Below are positions 39,385-48,498 of a stretch of DNA of 64,000 nt, piece by piece; positions within the stretch are counted from its first letter, which is position 1, and every line of letters starts with the position of its first letter. Source of the stretch: Aquipseudomonas alcaligenes MRY13-0052 (GTDB lineage: Bacteria > Pseudomonadota > Gammaproteobacteria > Pseudomonadales > Pseudomonadaceae); assembly GCA_000474255.1 (NCBI GenBank), contig BATO01000012.1, positions 49,295-113,294 on the forward strand, in the 5' to 3' direction. The translations under genes and the position numbers were made by a program. The notes beneath the pieces are model-generated. The model did no database searches, was not told the origin of the DNA, and saw only the letters and a program-made list of their open reading frames with translations.

Positions 39385-39983
39385 ACGGCCGCTCGCTGGT
39401 GGTGTTGCTGGCGCTGGGCCTTGGCGGCCTGGCGCTGCTGGTCGCCTCGTACCAGGGGCTCGGCCCGCAGATCACCGCGGCCGCCGTGGATGCCGACGAA
39501 CGCGCGCTGCTCGACCTGTTGCCGCCCGGCAGCTACGACAATCACCCCCTGCGCGAACCGATCGCCCTGCCGGACGCCGAGACCCTGGGCCGCCCCGCGC
39601 CCACCGCCGCCTGGCTGGCGCGCCGCGAAGGCAAGGTGGTGGCGCTGCTGCTGCCGGTCACGGCCGCCGGCTACGAAGGCCCGATCCGCCTGCTGCTGGC
39701 CATCGCCCCGGATGGCCGCCTGTTGCGCAGCAAGGTGCTGGAACACCGCGAGACCGCCGGCATCGGTGACCGTATCGAGCCCGCCCGCAGCCCCTGGCTG
39801 GCGAGCCTGGAAGGCGTCTCACCGGGCAACCGCCCGGGTGAGTGGCGGGTCAAGGCCGATGGCGGTGCGTTCGACCAGATCGCCGGCGCCACCATCACTT
39901 CCCGCGCCGTGGTCGCCGCGACCCAGCAGGGTTTGCGCTACTTCGACGCCCATCGCGAGCAGCTGCTGGGGGATGCGCCATGA
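39381..39983 (+). CDS. rnfG: RnfG-like flavoprotein subunit
   Basis: 200 residues: one N-terminal membrane helix (5-23) and a periplasmic FMN-binding domain. HRETAGIGDRIEP matches the family HxETPGLGDKIE segment. The flavinylation motif is DQIAGATITS (165-174) with Thr171 as acceptor; Ala replaces the usual Ser/Thr at position 168. Overlaps both neighbours by 4 bp. Carries electrons on the periplasmic side in Rnf complexes. Confidence 0.92.
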   Translation: MNGRSLVVLLALGLGGLALLVASYQGLGPQITAAAVDADERALLDLLPPGSYDNHPLREPIALPDAETLGRPAPTAAWLARREGKVVALLLPVTAAGYEGPIRLLLAIAPDGRLLRSKVLEHRETAGIGDRIEPARSPWLASLEGVSPGNRPGEWRVKADGGAFDQIAGATITSRAVVAATQQGLRYFDAHREQLLGDAP

Positions 39984-40525
39984 AGCCCGCCATCGCCCTG
40001 CCCCTGCTTGGCCTGGCGCCCCTGCTGGGCGCCAGCGACCTGCTGGTCAAGGCGCTGGGCATCGCCCTGGTTGCCCTGCCGCTGCTGAGCCTGTTCGGCC
40101 TGCTGCTGCCTGTGCTGCGCCGTGCGCTGTCCGGCCATGCCCTGTGGTTCGGCGCCCTGCTGCTGGCCGGCGTGCTGGTGGGCCTCGCCCAGTTGCTGAT
40201 GCAGGCCTTCGCCTTCGAGCTGCATCGGGCCCTGGGCCCCTTCCTCGCCCTGCTGGCGCTGCCCTGCCTTCTGCTGGTGGCGATCGAGCCCGCCGGCCCC
40301 GGCGCCGGCCTGCGCCAGGGGTTGCTGTTCGCCGCGTGCGCCCTGCTGCTGGGCGCGCTGCGGGAGCTGCTCGGCCACGCCAGCCTGCTGGCCCACGGCG
40401 AATGGCTGGGCCTTGGCGCCCTGCACTGGCAGGCGGCTGCCGACGGCCTGCCGCTCTTCGCCTCGGCGCCGGGAGGCCTTATCCTCCTGGGCCTGCTCCT
40501 GGCGCTCGTGCGCCTCAAACCCTAA
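39980..40525 (+). CDS. rnfE: RnfE-like membrane subunit, shortened, one of two cluster cysteines lost
   Basis: 181 residues against about 230 in E. coli RsxE; six hydrophobic helices, with the hydrophilic C-terminal extension absent. GLAPLL (11-16) stands where RsxE has GLCPLL, so the first cluster Cys is Ala13; the second is kept as Cys96. With RnfA lacking both cysteines, three of four ligands of the membrane cluster are gone. Last rnf gene; nth begins 16 bp later. Confidence 0.85.
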   Translation: MKPAIALPLLGLAPLLGASDLLVKALGIALVALPLLSLFGLLLPVLRRALSGHALWFGALLLAGVLVGLAQLLMQAFAFELHRALGPFLALLALPCLLLVAIEPAGPGAGLRQGLLFAACALLLGALRELLGHASLLAHGEWLGLGALHWQAAADGLPLFASAPGGLILLGLLLALVRLKP

Positions 40526-40541
40526 TCAGAAGCCGTCGACC

Positions 40542-41180
40542 ATGAATGCCGCCAAACGCCTGGAAATCTTCCGCCGCCTGCATGAGGACAACCCCGAGCC
40601 CAAGACCGAACTGGCCTATTCCTCGCCCTTCGAGTTGCTGATCGCGGTAATCCTCTCCGCCCAGGCCACCGACGTCGGGGTGAACAAGGCCACGGCCAAG
40701 CTGTTCCCGGTGGCCAACACGCCGGAGGCCATTTATGCCCTGGGCGTGGAGGGGCTGTCGGAGTACATCAAGACCATCGGCCTGTACAACAGCAAGGCGA
40801 AGAACGTCATCGAGACCTGCCGCATTCTCGTGGAGAAGCACGGCAGCCAGGTGCCGGACGAGCGCGAGGCGCTGGAGGCCCTGCCCGGCGTCGGTCGCAA
40901 GACCGCCAACGTGGTGCTCAACACCGCCTTCCGCCAGCTGGCCATGGCGGTGGACACGCACATCTTCCGCGTCAGTAACCGCACCGGCATCGCCCCCGGC
41001 AAGAACGTGCTGGAGGTGGAGAAGAAGCTGCTCAAATTCGTACCAAGGGATTACCTGCTCGACGCCCACCATTGGCTGATCCTGCATGGACGTTATGTCT
41101 GCGTGGCCCGCAAGCCGCGCTGTGGCGCCTGCCGGATCGAGGACCTGTGCGAATACAAGGCGAAAACCTCGGACGATTGA
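40542..41180 (+). CDS. nth: endonuclease III
   Basis: 212 residues. Bifunctional DNA glycosylase/AP lyase that removes oxidised pyrimidines. The helix-hairpin-helix LPGVGRKTANVVLN holds the catalytic Lys, VDTHIFRVSNR the catalytic Asp, and the C-terminal CVARKPRCGACRIEDLC supplies the C-x6-C-x2-C-x5-C ligands for 4Fe-4S. Directly behind the rnf-like operon, as in many gammaproteobacteria, and probably cotranscribed. Confidence 0.98.
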   Translation: MNAAKRLEIFRRLHEDNPEPKTELAYSSPFELLIAVILSAQATDVGVNKATAKLFPVANTPEAIYALGVEGLSEYIKTIGLYNSKAKNVIETCRILVEKHGSQVPDEREALEALPGVGRKTANVVLNTAFRQLAMAVDTHIFRVSNRTGIAPGKNVLEVEKKLLKFVPRDYLLDAHHWLILHGRYVCVARKPRCGACRIEDLCEYKAKTSDD

Positions 41181-41287
41181 GGCTTCATTGAACCGCTCGA
41201 TGCTTCGATTGAAAAAATCTTTTTTACCGGCCTCTGCTTTGTCGCTATAAGGTGCGCCAATAGCGCCCCGCATCGTGGAGTGACCGT

Positions 41288-41467
41288 ATGAGCACAGCCA
41301 AAGAAGAGATCGAGACCGAGGAAGACTTCGTCGTCGAGGACGCTGATGATGGCGAGGCTCCGGTCGAGGTTGCCAAGACCAACCTGACCAAGCGCCGCAT
41401 CATCGACAACTACCTGGAAGAGCGCCGCCTGCAGAAGCAGTTGTCCGATTACGATTTCGACCTCTGA
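41288..41467 (+). CDS. small conserved acidic protein, PA3496 family
   Basis: 59 residues. Acidic N-terminal half (MSTAKEEIETEEDFVVEDAD) and a basic-amphipathic second half (TKRRIIDNYLEERRLQKQL, then DYDFDL). A GGAG site lies 8 bp before the ATG and a terminator follows the stop closely. PAO1 has PA3496 right after nth (PA3495), from memory, which supports the call. No membrane segment. Function unknown. Confidence 0.82.
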   Translation: MSTAKEEIETEEDFVVEDADDGEAPVEVAKTNLTKRRIIDNYLEERRLQKQLSDYDFDL

Positions 41468-41481
41468 TGTGAAGCCGCCCG

Positions 41482-41507
41482 AAAGCCCCGCCGATGCGGG
41501 GCTTTTT
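41482..41507 (+). terminator. terminator after the PA3496-like gene
   Basis: AAAGCCCCGC...GCGGGGCTTTTT hairpin with a short loop (CGAT), 15 bp past the stop. Confidence 0.93.
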
Positions 41508-41510
41508 GTT

Positions 41511-42085
41511 TGTGGGGTTGCAGCCATCTGCGGACGAAAAAAGGGCTCTGTCTGCGTTAGCTGTTGTGGTTTTAATGCAAGCGCTCAAGCACGGCTATTT
41601 CCGGGCACCCAAGGGTTTGTGCCACCTCCACCGCATGGGTTTCGCTTCGCTCTACGCCATCCTACGAACGTGCGTCGGGTTACTGCGCACATCAATGTGA
41701 GGGTTCGAGCGAAGAAAGTTGGAGCAGCCGCCAACGCCCCTCCAGGAGGCCGAACGCAGTCGGTGCGCCGGGGGACGAGCGGCATGGATGCCGCGAGAGG
41801 CGCGCCAGGCCATGGATGGCCCATCGCGCCGGCCCCCAGACGACGCTTGCGGCGAACGCACTTCAGTGCGGCCCGAAGGGCGAGCGTAGCGAGTAACGGC
41901 GATGGAGTGAGGGAACCCGACGCAGTCGGGCCGGATGATGGGGCAAGCCCTTTTGGTTCCTTTTAAGTGGTTCGGCATTCCGACGATTGTTAAAAGGGAC
42001 TCGCCCGGGGGGGCGAAACCAGAAACATCACCAGAGCTCGGCAATCAGCTGGACTCAAATCCTCTAGCAACACTTAACGCAGAGC
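41511..42085. repeat. gene-free block resembling a long dispersed Pseudomonas repeat
   Basis: About 575 bp with no credible gene: open frames here lack ribosome sites and family matches. It contains internal inverted repeats, for example CCTTTTAA (about 41960) against TTAAAAGG (about 41991), and GGCGCG/CGCGCC around 41800-41830, then ACTCGCCCGGGGGGGCGAAACC-like sequence at about 41999. From memory, blocks ending this way recur in many Pseudomonas chromosomes. It lies between two terminators, so it is probably silent. Confidence 0.6.
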
Positions 42086-42117
42086 CAAAAAAAGCCCCGC
42101 ATTGGCGGGGCTTCTTC
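42086..42117 (-). terminator. gloA terminator
   Basis: GAAGCCCCGCC...GGGGCTTTTTTT on the minus strand with a seven-T tail, 13 bp beyond the gloA stop. Confidence 0.92.
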
Positions 42118-42130
42118 AGGCGCCTGGCGC

Positions 42131-42523
42131 TCAGTCGTTGCGCGAGGGCGAGAGCAGTTCGATCTTGTAGCCGTCCGGGTCTTCGACGAAGGCCAGGATG
42201 CTGGTGCCGTGCTTCATCGGGCCCGGCTCGCGGGTGATCTTGCCACCACGGGCGCGGATGTCTTCGCAGGCCTTGTAGACATCGGCCACTTCCAGGGCGA
42301 TGTGGCCGTAGCCGGTGCCCAGCTCGTACTTGTCCACACCCCAGTTGTAGGTCAGCTCGATGACGCTGTTCTCGGCTTCATTGCCGTAGCCGACGAACGC
42401 CAGGGTGAACTGGCCGTCCGGGTAGTCCTTGCGACGCAGCAGGGTCATGCCCAGGACTTCGGTGTAGAAGGCGATGGATGTGTCCATGTCGCCGACGCGC
42501 AGCATGGTATGCAGCAGTCTCAT
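42131..42523 (-). CDS. gloA: lactoylglutathione lyase (glyoxalase I, Ni-type)
   Basis: 130 residues. Converts the methylglyoxal-glutathione hemithioacetal to lactoylglutathione. All four metal ligands are at the classical positions: His5, Glu56, His74, Glu122. The short length matches the nickel-activated E. coli type (P. aeruginosa GloA1). The start at 42523 places His5 correctly; an upstream extension would not. Downstream of argG on the same strand, with a hairpin between. Confidence 0.97.
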   Translation of the reverse strand: MRLLHTMLRVGDMDTSIAFYTEVLGMTLLRRKDYPDGQFTLAFVGYGNEAENSVIELTYNWGVDKYELGTGYGHIALEVADVYKACEDIRARGGKITREPGPMKHGTSILAFVEDPDGYKIELLSPSRND

Positions 42524-42567
42524 CAGGGTTTCCTCATCGTTGCCCGGTTGTGGGCTTATAAAAGCAG

Positions 42568-42590
42568 AACCCCGGCTCGTGGCCGGGGTT
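42568..42590 (-). terminator. argG terminator
   Basis: AACCCCGG...CCGGGGTT hairpin between the argG stop and the gloA start; on the minus strand it is followed by TCTGCTTTTATAA. Confidence 0.8.
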
Positions 42591-42615
42591 CGCATGGCAC
42601 GGGGCGCTCAGCTTA

Positions 42616-43833
<1,218 letters not shown>

Positions 43834-43893
43834 GCCATCAACTCCACGGGGTTGTGCGAAAAACCCGTGATTCTACTGACCCTGGCGGCCAAA

Positions 43894-43930
43894 TTACAGT
43901 GGCGCGACAGGCAATGACGACCAAGCGACA
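43894..43930 (-). promoter_or_regulatory. tandem ArgR operator upstream of argG
   Basis: On the minus strand, TGTCGC-N8-AA occurs exactly at 43909-43894, and TGTCGC-N8-CA 21 bp away at 43930-43915. The P. aeruginosa ArgR consensus, as I recall it, is a direct repeat of TGTCGC-N8-AA-N5 with exactly this 21-bp period. The site is 60-100 bp upstream of the argG start. Confidence 0.8.
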
Positions 43931-43960
43931 GATTCTTTCGTCGAATCGACCCGGGCGGGC

Positions 43961-44932
43961 TCAGGACGCCGCGCCCTGGGTGGCCTTGTCGGCCTCGGGG
44001 ATGATCGGCGCAGGGGCCGCTGCCGGCGCTTCGGCGGGAGGCGGTGCTTCGGCTTCGCGGGACAGGGCGAGGGTGACGCGACGGTTCTTCGCCCGGTTGG
44101 CTTCGTTGCTGTTGGGCACCAGCGGGTAGCGCTCGCCATGGAAGCGCATGACCATGTGCGATTCGGGAATGCCGTTGGCCTTGAAGTAGTCGAACACCGC
44201 CAGGGCGCGACGGCGCGAGAGGTCGCGGTTGGTCAGGCGATTGCCGGCGTTGTCGGAGTGACCGTCGATCTCGATGTGGTTCACGCTGGGATCGGCCTTG
44301 AGGTAGTCGAGGATGATCTCCAGCCGCGCACGGCCCATTTCGTCCAGTGCCGTGCCGCCGCCCGGGAAGGCGAGCTGGGCATTCTTGATCTGGTCGAAGT
44401 TCACCGGCAGCAACTTGGTGGTGCAGGCGAGGTAGTCGTTGTAGGCCTTGTTGAAGTTCACCGGCAGCAGGCGCACTTCCATGGCTTCGCCGCCCTGCAG
44501 GGTGCGGTGGCGTACCAGCGGGCTGCGCCCTTCCAGCAGGCCGGTGAGCAGGCGCCCACCCTGGAGCTGGCTGCTGTTGAACGGGACCTCGCCATTGCCG
44601 ACGCTGACGGCACCGAGGTTGATGTCGCCACGTCCGGGCTGCCAGGGGGCGGCAGCGGCCAGCAGGGTGGCCGAACCGGCGCCCATCCAGCGTTCGCGGG
44701 CCTTGAGACGGAAGGTCACCTGCTCGCCTGCGCGGCGCACGAACTCACCACTGCCGAAATCGGTGATCGGTTGCGACAGGCGGCACTCGAACTTGTCGCC
44801 CTCGACCGCCCATTCGGCCTTCTCCAGGCGGGTCTGGAAGGTAATGGCCATGGCCGGAAGGCTGGCGAACAGGCTGAGCAGGGCGACATAGCACTGGCGC
44901 ACGACGGCGGGCTCCACGGGAAATTTCTGCAC
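43961..44932 (-). CDS. motY: MotY-type flagellar motor protein (OmpA-like domain)
   Basis: 323 residues. N-terminal signal region (about 1-29), a beta-sandwich domain (30-170) that docks to the T ring in Vibrio MotY, and an OmpA-like peptidoglycan-binding domain (about 175-295) with DGHSDNAGN and AKNRRVTLAL. It ends in a Pro/Ala-rich tail. Helps anchor stators around the flagellar motor. In PAO1 argG (PA3525), motY (PA3526) and pyrC (PA3527) are neighbours (memory), as here, with motY and pyrC divergent. Confidence 0.92.
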   Translation of the reverse strand: MQKFPVEPAVVRQCYVALLSLFASLPAMAITFQTRLEKAEWAVEGDKFECRLSQPITDFGSGEFVRRAGEQVTFRLKARERWMGAGSATLLAAAAPWQPGRGDINLGAVSVGNGEVPFNSSQLQGGRLLTGLLEGRSPLVRHRTLQGGEAMEVRLLPVNFNKAYNDYLACTTKLLPVNFDQIKNAQLAFPGGGTALDEMGRARLEIILDYLKADPSVNHIEIDGHSDNAGNRLTNRDLSRRRALAVFDYFKANGIPESHMVMRFHGERYPLVPNSNEANRAKNRRVTLALSREAEAPPPAEAPAAAPAPIIPEADKATQGAAS

Positions 44933-45130
44933 TCTCCAGGGCTATCGGTGGCGGCCTGCAAAACTTGAGTGGATTCGCCGTATCCGTTCGTTGCCCGCAG
45001 CGCCGCCGCAAGGCCTTCGCTGTCACACCGTGAAAAAACCGCCGACGCCTTGAAACACAAGCCCCGCGTGCCCCGAAAAAGCTTTTCCGGTAGCATGCAC
45101 GACGAGTTTTGCCCGCCTGGAAGCCCCCCC

Positions 45131-46177
45131 ATGTCCGACCGTTTGACCTTGCTGCGCCCCGACGACTGGCACATCCATCTGCGCGATGGTGCCGTGCTGT
45201 CCCACACAGTCGCCGATGCCGCGCGCACCTTTGGCCGCGCCATCATCATGCCCAACCTGGTGCCCCCGGTGCGCAACGCCGAAGAGGCCGACGCCTATCG
45301 CCAGCGCATCCTCGCCGCACGCCCTGCCGGCAGCCGCTTCGAGCCGCTGATGGTGCTTTACCTCACCGACCGCACCCGCCCCGAGGACATCCGCGCGGCC
45401 AAGGCTTCCGGCTTCGTCCATGCCGCCAAGCTGTACCCGGCCGGCGCGACCACCAACTCGGACTCGGGCGTCACCCGCATCGACACCATCTTCCCGGCCC
45501 TGGAAGCCATGGCCGAAGTCGGCATGCTGCTGCTGGTCCACGGTGAAGTGACCCGTGGCGATGTCGACGTGTTCGACCGCGAGAAGATCTTCATCGACGA
45601 GCACCTGCGCCGCGTGGTCGAGCGTTTCCCGACCCTGAAGGTGGTCTTCGAACACATCACCACCCGCGACGCCGTGCAGTTCGTGGAGGCCGCCTCGGCC
45701 AACGTCGGCGCGACCATCACCGCCCACCACCTGCTGTACAACCGCAACCACATGCTGGTCGGCGGCATCCGCCCGCACTTCTATTGCCTGCCGATCCTCA
45801 AGCGCAACACCCACCAGGAAGCCCTGCTGGATGCGGCCACCAGCGACAGCACGCGCTTCTTCCTCGGCACCGACTCGGCGCCCCACGCCAAGCACGCCAA
45901 GGAAGCCGCCTGCGGCTGCGCCGGCTGCTACACCGCCTATGCAGCCATCGAGCTGTATGCCGAGGCCTTCGAGCAGCGCAACGCCCTGCACAAGCTGGAA
46001 GCCTTCGCCAGCAAGAACGGCCCGGACTTCTACGGCCTGCCGCGCAACACCGACAGCATCACCCTGGTCCGTGAAGAATGGACCGCCCCCGCAAGCCTGC
46101 CCCTGGGCGAGCAGACCGTAATCCCGCTGCGCGCTGGCGAGAAGCTGCGCTGGCGCCTGCTGGAGAAAAACGCGTGA
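45131..46177 (+). CDS. pyrC: dihydroorotase
   Basis: 348 residues, E. coli PyrC type. Closes carbamoyl-aspartate to dihydroorotate in pyrimidine synthesis. Zinc ligands are visible: DWHIHLRDG, the carboxylated Lys in [17 protein letters not shown] and the Asp in GTDSAPH. The ATG at 45131 gives the family start [16 protein letters not shown]. Its stop overlaps the rnt GTG start. Confidence 0.97.
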   Translation: MSDRLTLLRPDDWHIHLRDGAVLSHTVADAARTFGRAIIMPNLVPPVRNAEEADAYRQRILAARPAGSRFEPLMVLYLTDRTRPEDIRAAKASGFVHAAKLYPAGATTNSDSGVTRIDTIFPALEAMAEVGMLLLVHGEVTRGDVDVFDREKIFIDEHLRRVVERFPTLKVVFEHITTRDAVQFVEAASANVGATITAHHLLYNRNHMLVGGIRPHFYCLPILKRNTHQEALLDAATSDSTRFFLGTDSAPHAKHAKEAACGCAGCYTAYAAIELYAEAFEQRNALHKLEAFASKNGPDFYGLPRNTDSITLVREEWTAPASLPLGEQTVIPLRAGEKLRWRLLEKNA

Positions 46178-46848
46178 GCGAAGACCTGTACGACGACGAG
46201 CTCGACGGCAGCCTGCCCCAAGGCCCTCGCCACCCCATGGCCGCCCGCTTCCGCGGCTACCTGCCCGTGGTGGTGGACGTGGAGACCGGCGGTTTCAATG
46301 CTGCCACCGACGCCCTGCTGGAGATCGCGGCGACCACCATCGCCATGGACGAACAGGGCTTCCTCTACCCGGACCACACCCACTTCTTCCGCATCGAGCC
46401 GTTCGAAGGCGCCAACATCGAACAGGCGGCGCTGGAATTCACCGGCATCAAGCTCGACCACCCGCTGCGCATGGCGGTGAGCGAAGAGCACGCGCTGAAT
46501 GAAATCTTCCGGGGCCTGCGCAAGTCGATCAAGGCCAGCGGCTGCAAGCGCGCCATCCTCGTGGGGCACAACAGCAGCTTCGACCTGGGCTTCCTCAATG
46601 CGGCGGTGAACCGCACCGGGCTCAAGCGCAACCCCTTCCACCCCTTCTCCAGCTTCGACACCGCCACCCTCGCCGGCCTCGCCTACGGGCAGACCGTCCT
46701 GGCCAAGGCCTGCCAGGTGGCCGGCATCGAGTTCGACGGCCGCGAAGCCCACTCCGCGCGCTACGACACCGAGAAGACCGCCGAGCTGTTCTGCGGCATC
46801 GTCAACCGCTGGAAGGAAATGGGCGGCTGGATGGAAGACGACGACTGA
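46174..46848 (+). CDS. rnt: ribonuclease T
   Basis: 224 residues from a GTG start at 46174 overlapping the pyrC stop, with GGAG 8 bp upstream. DEDD exonuclease that trims tRNA and other RNA 3' ends. Motifs: [20 protein letters not shown] (Asp/Glu), [13 protein letters not shown], and [14 protein letters not shown]. Cotranscribed with pyrC; terminator 30 bp downstream. Confidence 0.97.
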   Translation: MSEDLYDDELDGSLPQGPRHPMAARFRGYLPVVVDVETGGFNAATDALLEIAATTIAMDEQGFLYPDHTHFFRIEPFEGANIEQAALEFTGIKLDHPLRMAVSEEHALNEIFRGLRKSIKASGCKRAILVGHNSSFDLGFLNAAVNRTGLKRNPFHPFSSFDTATLAGLAYGQTVLAKACQVAGIEFDGREAHSARYDTEKTAELFCGIVNRWKEMGGWMEDDD

Positions 46849-46875
46849 GGTCGCCGTTGTCCACAGACCCTCTAT

Positions 46876-46907
46876 AAGAAAGCCCGGCCGATGCCGGGCT
46901 TTCTTTT
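46876..46907 (+). terminator. pyrC-rnt terminator
   Basis: AAGAAAGCCCGG...CCGGGCTTTCTTTT, a long stem with a short loop, just after the rnt stop. Confidence 0.93.
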
Positions 46908-46927
46908 GCCTGGGTTGTAGGGTGCCC

Positions 46928-46967
46928 CGTAGGTTGGCGACGAGTGCAGCGAGGCCCAACGTCGCGG
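46928..46967. repeat. CGTAGGTTGG-type intergenic repeat
   Basis: CGTAGGTTGGCGACG...CGAGGCCCAACGTCG, related at its left end to the palindrome at 18143. Lies in the gap between rnt and bfd. Confidence 0.6.
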
Positions 46968-47051
46968 AGCCCGGAATCGCACCACCGAACCTGGCACCTC
47001 GCCCTGGTTTAAGGCCCGGACCGCTCTGGAATGCAGCCTGACGGACGGACT

Positions 47052-47080
47052 TTGACAATCATTCTCATTCTGATTAGTAT
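47052..47080 (+). promoter_or_regulatory. sigma70 promoter of bfd overlapped by a Fur box
   Basis: TTGACA (47052-47057), a 17-bp spacer and TAGTAT (47075-47080) make a good promoter. The 19 bp from 47054 (GACAATCATTCTCATTCTG) match 13 of 19 positions of the Fur consensus, covering the spacer. Iron-starvation induction of bfd is known in P. aeruginosa. Confidence 0.85.
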
Positions 47081-47120
47081 CGCTTTCCATCAAGCCCACT
47101 ACCGAGCGTTGAGCCCACCC

Positions 47121-47339
47121 ATGTACGTCTGTCTCTGCCAAGGTGTCACTGACGGCCACATTCGTGATGCGATCTATGAAGGCTGCTGCAGCTACCGCGA
47201 GGTCCGCGAGACCCTCGGCGTCGGCACCCAATGCGGCAAGTGCGCCTGCCTCGCCAAGCAGGTGGTGCGTGAAACCCTCACCGAAGTACAGAGCAGCCAG
47301 GCCGCCCTCGCCTATCCCGCGACCTTCGTGCCTGCCTGA
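47121..47339 (+). CDS. bfd: bacterioferritin-associated ferredoxin
   Basis: 72 residues. 2Fe-2S protein that passes electrons to BfrB so stored iron can be released. Ligands Cys4, Cys6, Cys38 and Cys41 have the Bfd spacing (MYVCLCQ, GTQCGKC). The start at 47121 gives the family N terminus. Fur-type promoter upstream, terminator downstream, and bfrB next, so storage and mobilisation genes sit together but are separately controlled. Confidence 0.97.
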   Translation: MYVCLCQGVTDGHIRDAIYEGCCSYREVRETLGVGTQCGKCACLAKQVVRETLTEVQSSQAALAYPATFVPA

Positions 47340-47356
47340 TACAAATCAGTTTTGAA

Positions 47357-47383
47357 GAACCGGACCTAGCGTCCGGTTTTTTT
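47357..47383 (+). terminator. bfd terminator
   Basis: AACCGGAC...GTCCGGTT hairpin with loop CTAGC followed by TTTTTT. Confidence 0.93.
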
Positions 47384-47472
47384 ATGCCAACAATTCAAGC
47401 AGTTAGCGCCAAGACGCGGAATCTAAACATTCTTATTCACATTCAAATTATCTTACTAATCAATAACTTACG

Positions 47473-47500
47473 TTGACTTTGCCGGGCGACTGGATAAAAT
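47473..47500 (+). promoter_or_regulatory. candidate sigma70 promoter of bfrB
   Basis: TTGACT, 16-bp spacer, TAAAAT, ending 37 bp before the bfrB ATG. The AT-rich sequence just upstream (47420-47465) has weak Fur-like similarity that I do not call. Confidence 0.6.
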
Positions 47501-47537
47501 TCGATCACTTCCACCCCTTTGCACGGCAGGACTCCAC

Positions 47538-48008
47538 ATGAAAGGCGACAAGAAAGTCATCCAGCATCTCAACAAGATCCTCGGCAACGAACTTGTGGCC
47601 ATCAACCAGTACTTCCTGCATGCCCGCATGTACGAGGACTGGGGCCTGGAGAAGCTCGGCAAGCACGAGTACCACGAGTCCATCGACGAGATGAAACACG
47701 CCGACAAGCTCATCAAGCGCATCCTCTTCCTGGAAGGCATCCCCAACCTCCAGGACCTGGGCAAGCTGATGATCGGCGAGAACACCAAGGAAATGCTCGC
47801 CAGCGACCTGAAGCTGGAACTGACCGCCGTACCGGACCTGAAAGCCGCCATCGCCTACTGCGAAAGCGTCGGTGACTACGGCACCCGCGAACTGCTCGAA
47901 GACATCCTCGAATCCGAGGAAGAGCACATCGACTGGCTGGAAACCCAGCTGGGCCTGATCGACAAGGTCGGCCTGGAGAACTACCTGCAGTCGCAGATGG
48001 ACGAATAA
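47538..48008 (+). CDS. bfrB: bacterioferritin BfrB
   Basis: 156 residues. 24-mer iron store with haem between subunits. Ferroxidase ligands Glu18, Glu51, His54, Glu94, Glu127 and His130 and the haem ligand Met52 are all in place, so this is the haem-binding, ferroxidase-active type. Paired with bfd, its redox partner. Strong terminator after the stop. Confidence 0.97.
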   Translation: MKGDKKVIQHLNKILGNELVAINQYFLHARMYEDWGLEKLGKHEYHESIDEMKHADKLIKRILFLEGIPNLQDLGKLMIGENTKEMLASDLKLELTAVPDLKAAIAYCESVGDYGTRELLEDILESEEEHIDWLETQLGLIDKVGLENYLQSQMDE

Positions 48009-48021
48009 AACGTCCGGACAT

Positions 48022-48053
48022 GAAAAAGCCCCGCATCTGCGGGGCTTTTCTTT
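48022..48053. terminator. terminator shared by bfrB and grxD
   Basis: AAAAAGCCCCGC...GCGGGGCTTTTCTTTT hairpin between convergent stops at 48008 and 48070; A- and T-runs on both sides. Confidence 0.92.
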
Positions 48054-48069
48054 TGGAGCGGGAGCGGTA

Positions 48070-48402
48070 TCAGGCGCTGGCGCCGGACTTGCTCACTGCA
48101 TCCTTGATCAGTTGCTGCAACTCGCCCTTGTCGAACATCTCGGCAAGGATGTCGCTACCACCGACCAGCTCACCGCCCACCCAGAGTTGGGGGAAGGTCG
48201 GCCAGTTGGCGTAGGTGGGCAGGTTGGCGCGGATTTCCGGGTTCTGCAGGATGTCGACATAGGCGAACTTCTCGCCACAGCCCATGACCACCTGCGCGGC
48301 ACGCGCGGAGAAGCCGCACTGCGGGGCATTCGGCGAGCCCTTCATGTACAGCAGTACGGTGTTGTTGGCGATCTGCTCTTTGATGGTTTCGATGATATCC
48401 AT
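48070..48402 (-). CDS. grxD: monothiol glutaredoxin Grx4
   Basis: 110 residues. CGFS active site in NAPQCGFSARA, with WPTFPQLWVGGELVGGSDI for glutathione binding. CGFS glutaredoxins bridge a 2Fe-2S cluster as dimers and act in Fe-S transfer and iron sensing, fitting the bfd-bfrB context. The start at 48402 gives the family start MDIIETIKEQI. Confidence 0.96.
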   Translation of the reverse strand: MDIIETIKEQIANNTVLLYMKGSPNAPQCGFSARAAQVVMGCGEKFAYVDILQNPEIRANLPTYANWPTFPQLWVGGELVGGSDILAEMFDKGELQQLIKDAVSKSGASA

Positions 48403-48498
48403 GGCTACCTCGGCTGAACGTTCCGACTCGTCGGTCGGCAGGATGGCGGCATTGTAACGGAAGTCCGAGCACAACGCTCGGGCTTGCCCCTACGACTT

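Noticed and set aside
41652..42044. Small open frames within the gene-free block
   Set aside because: No ribosome sites, no plausible product, and the region looks like a dispersed non-coding repeat.
47405..47470. Fur box upstream of bfrB
   Set aside because: Best alignment matches only about 10 of 19 consensus positions in an AT-rich tract, too weak to call.
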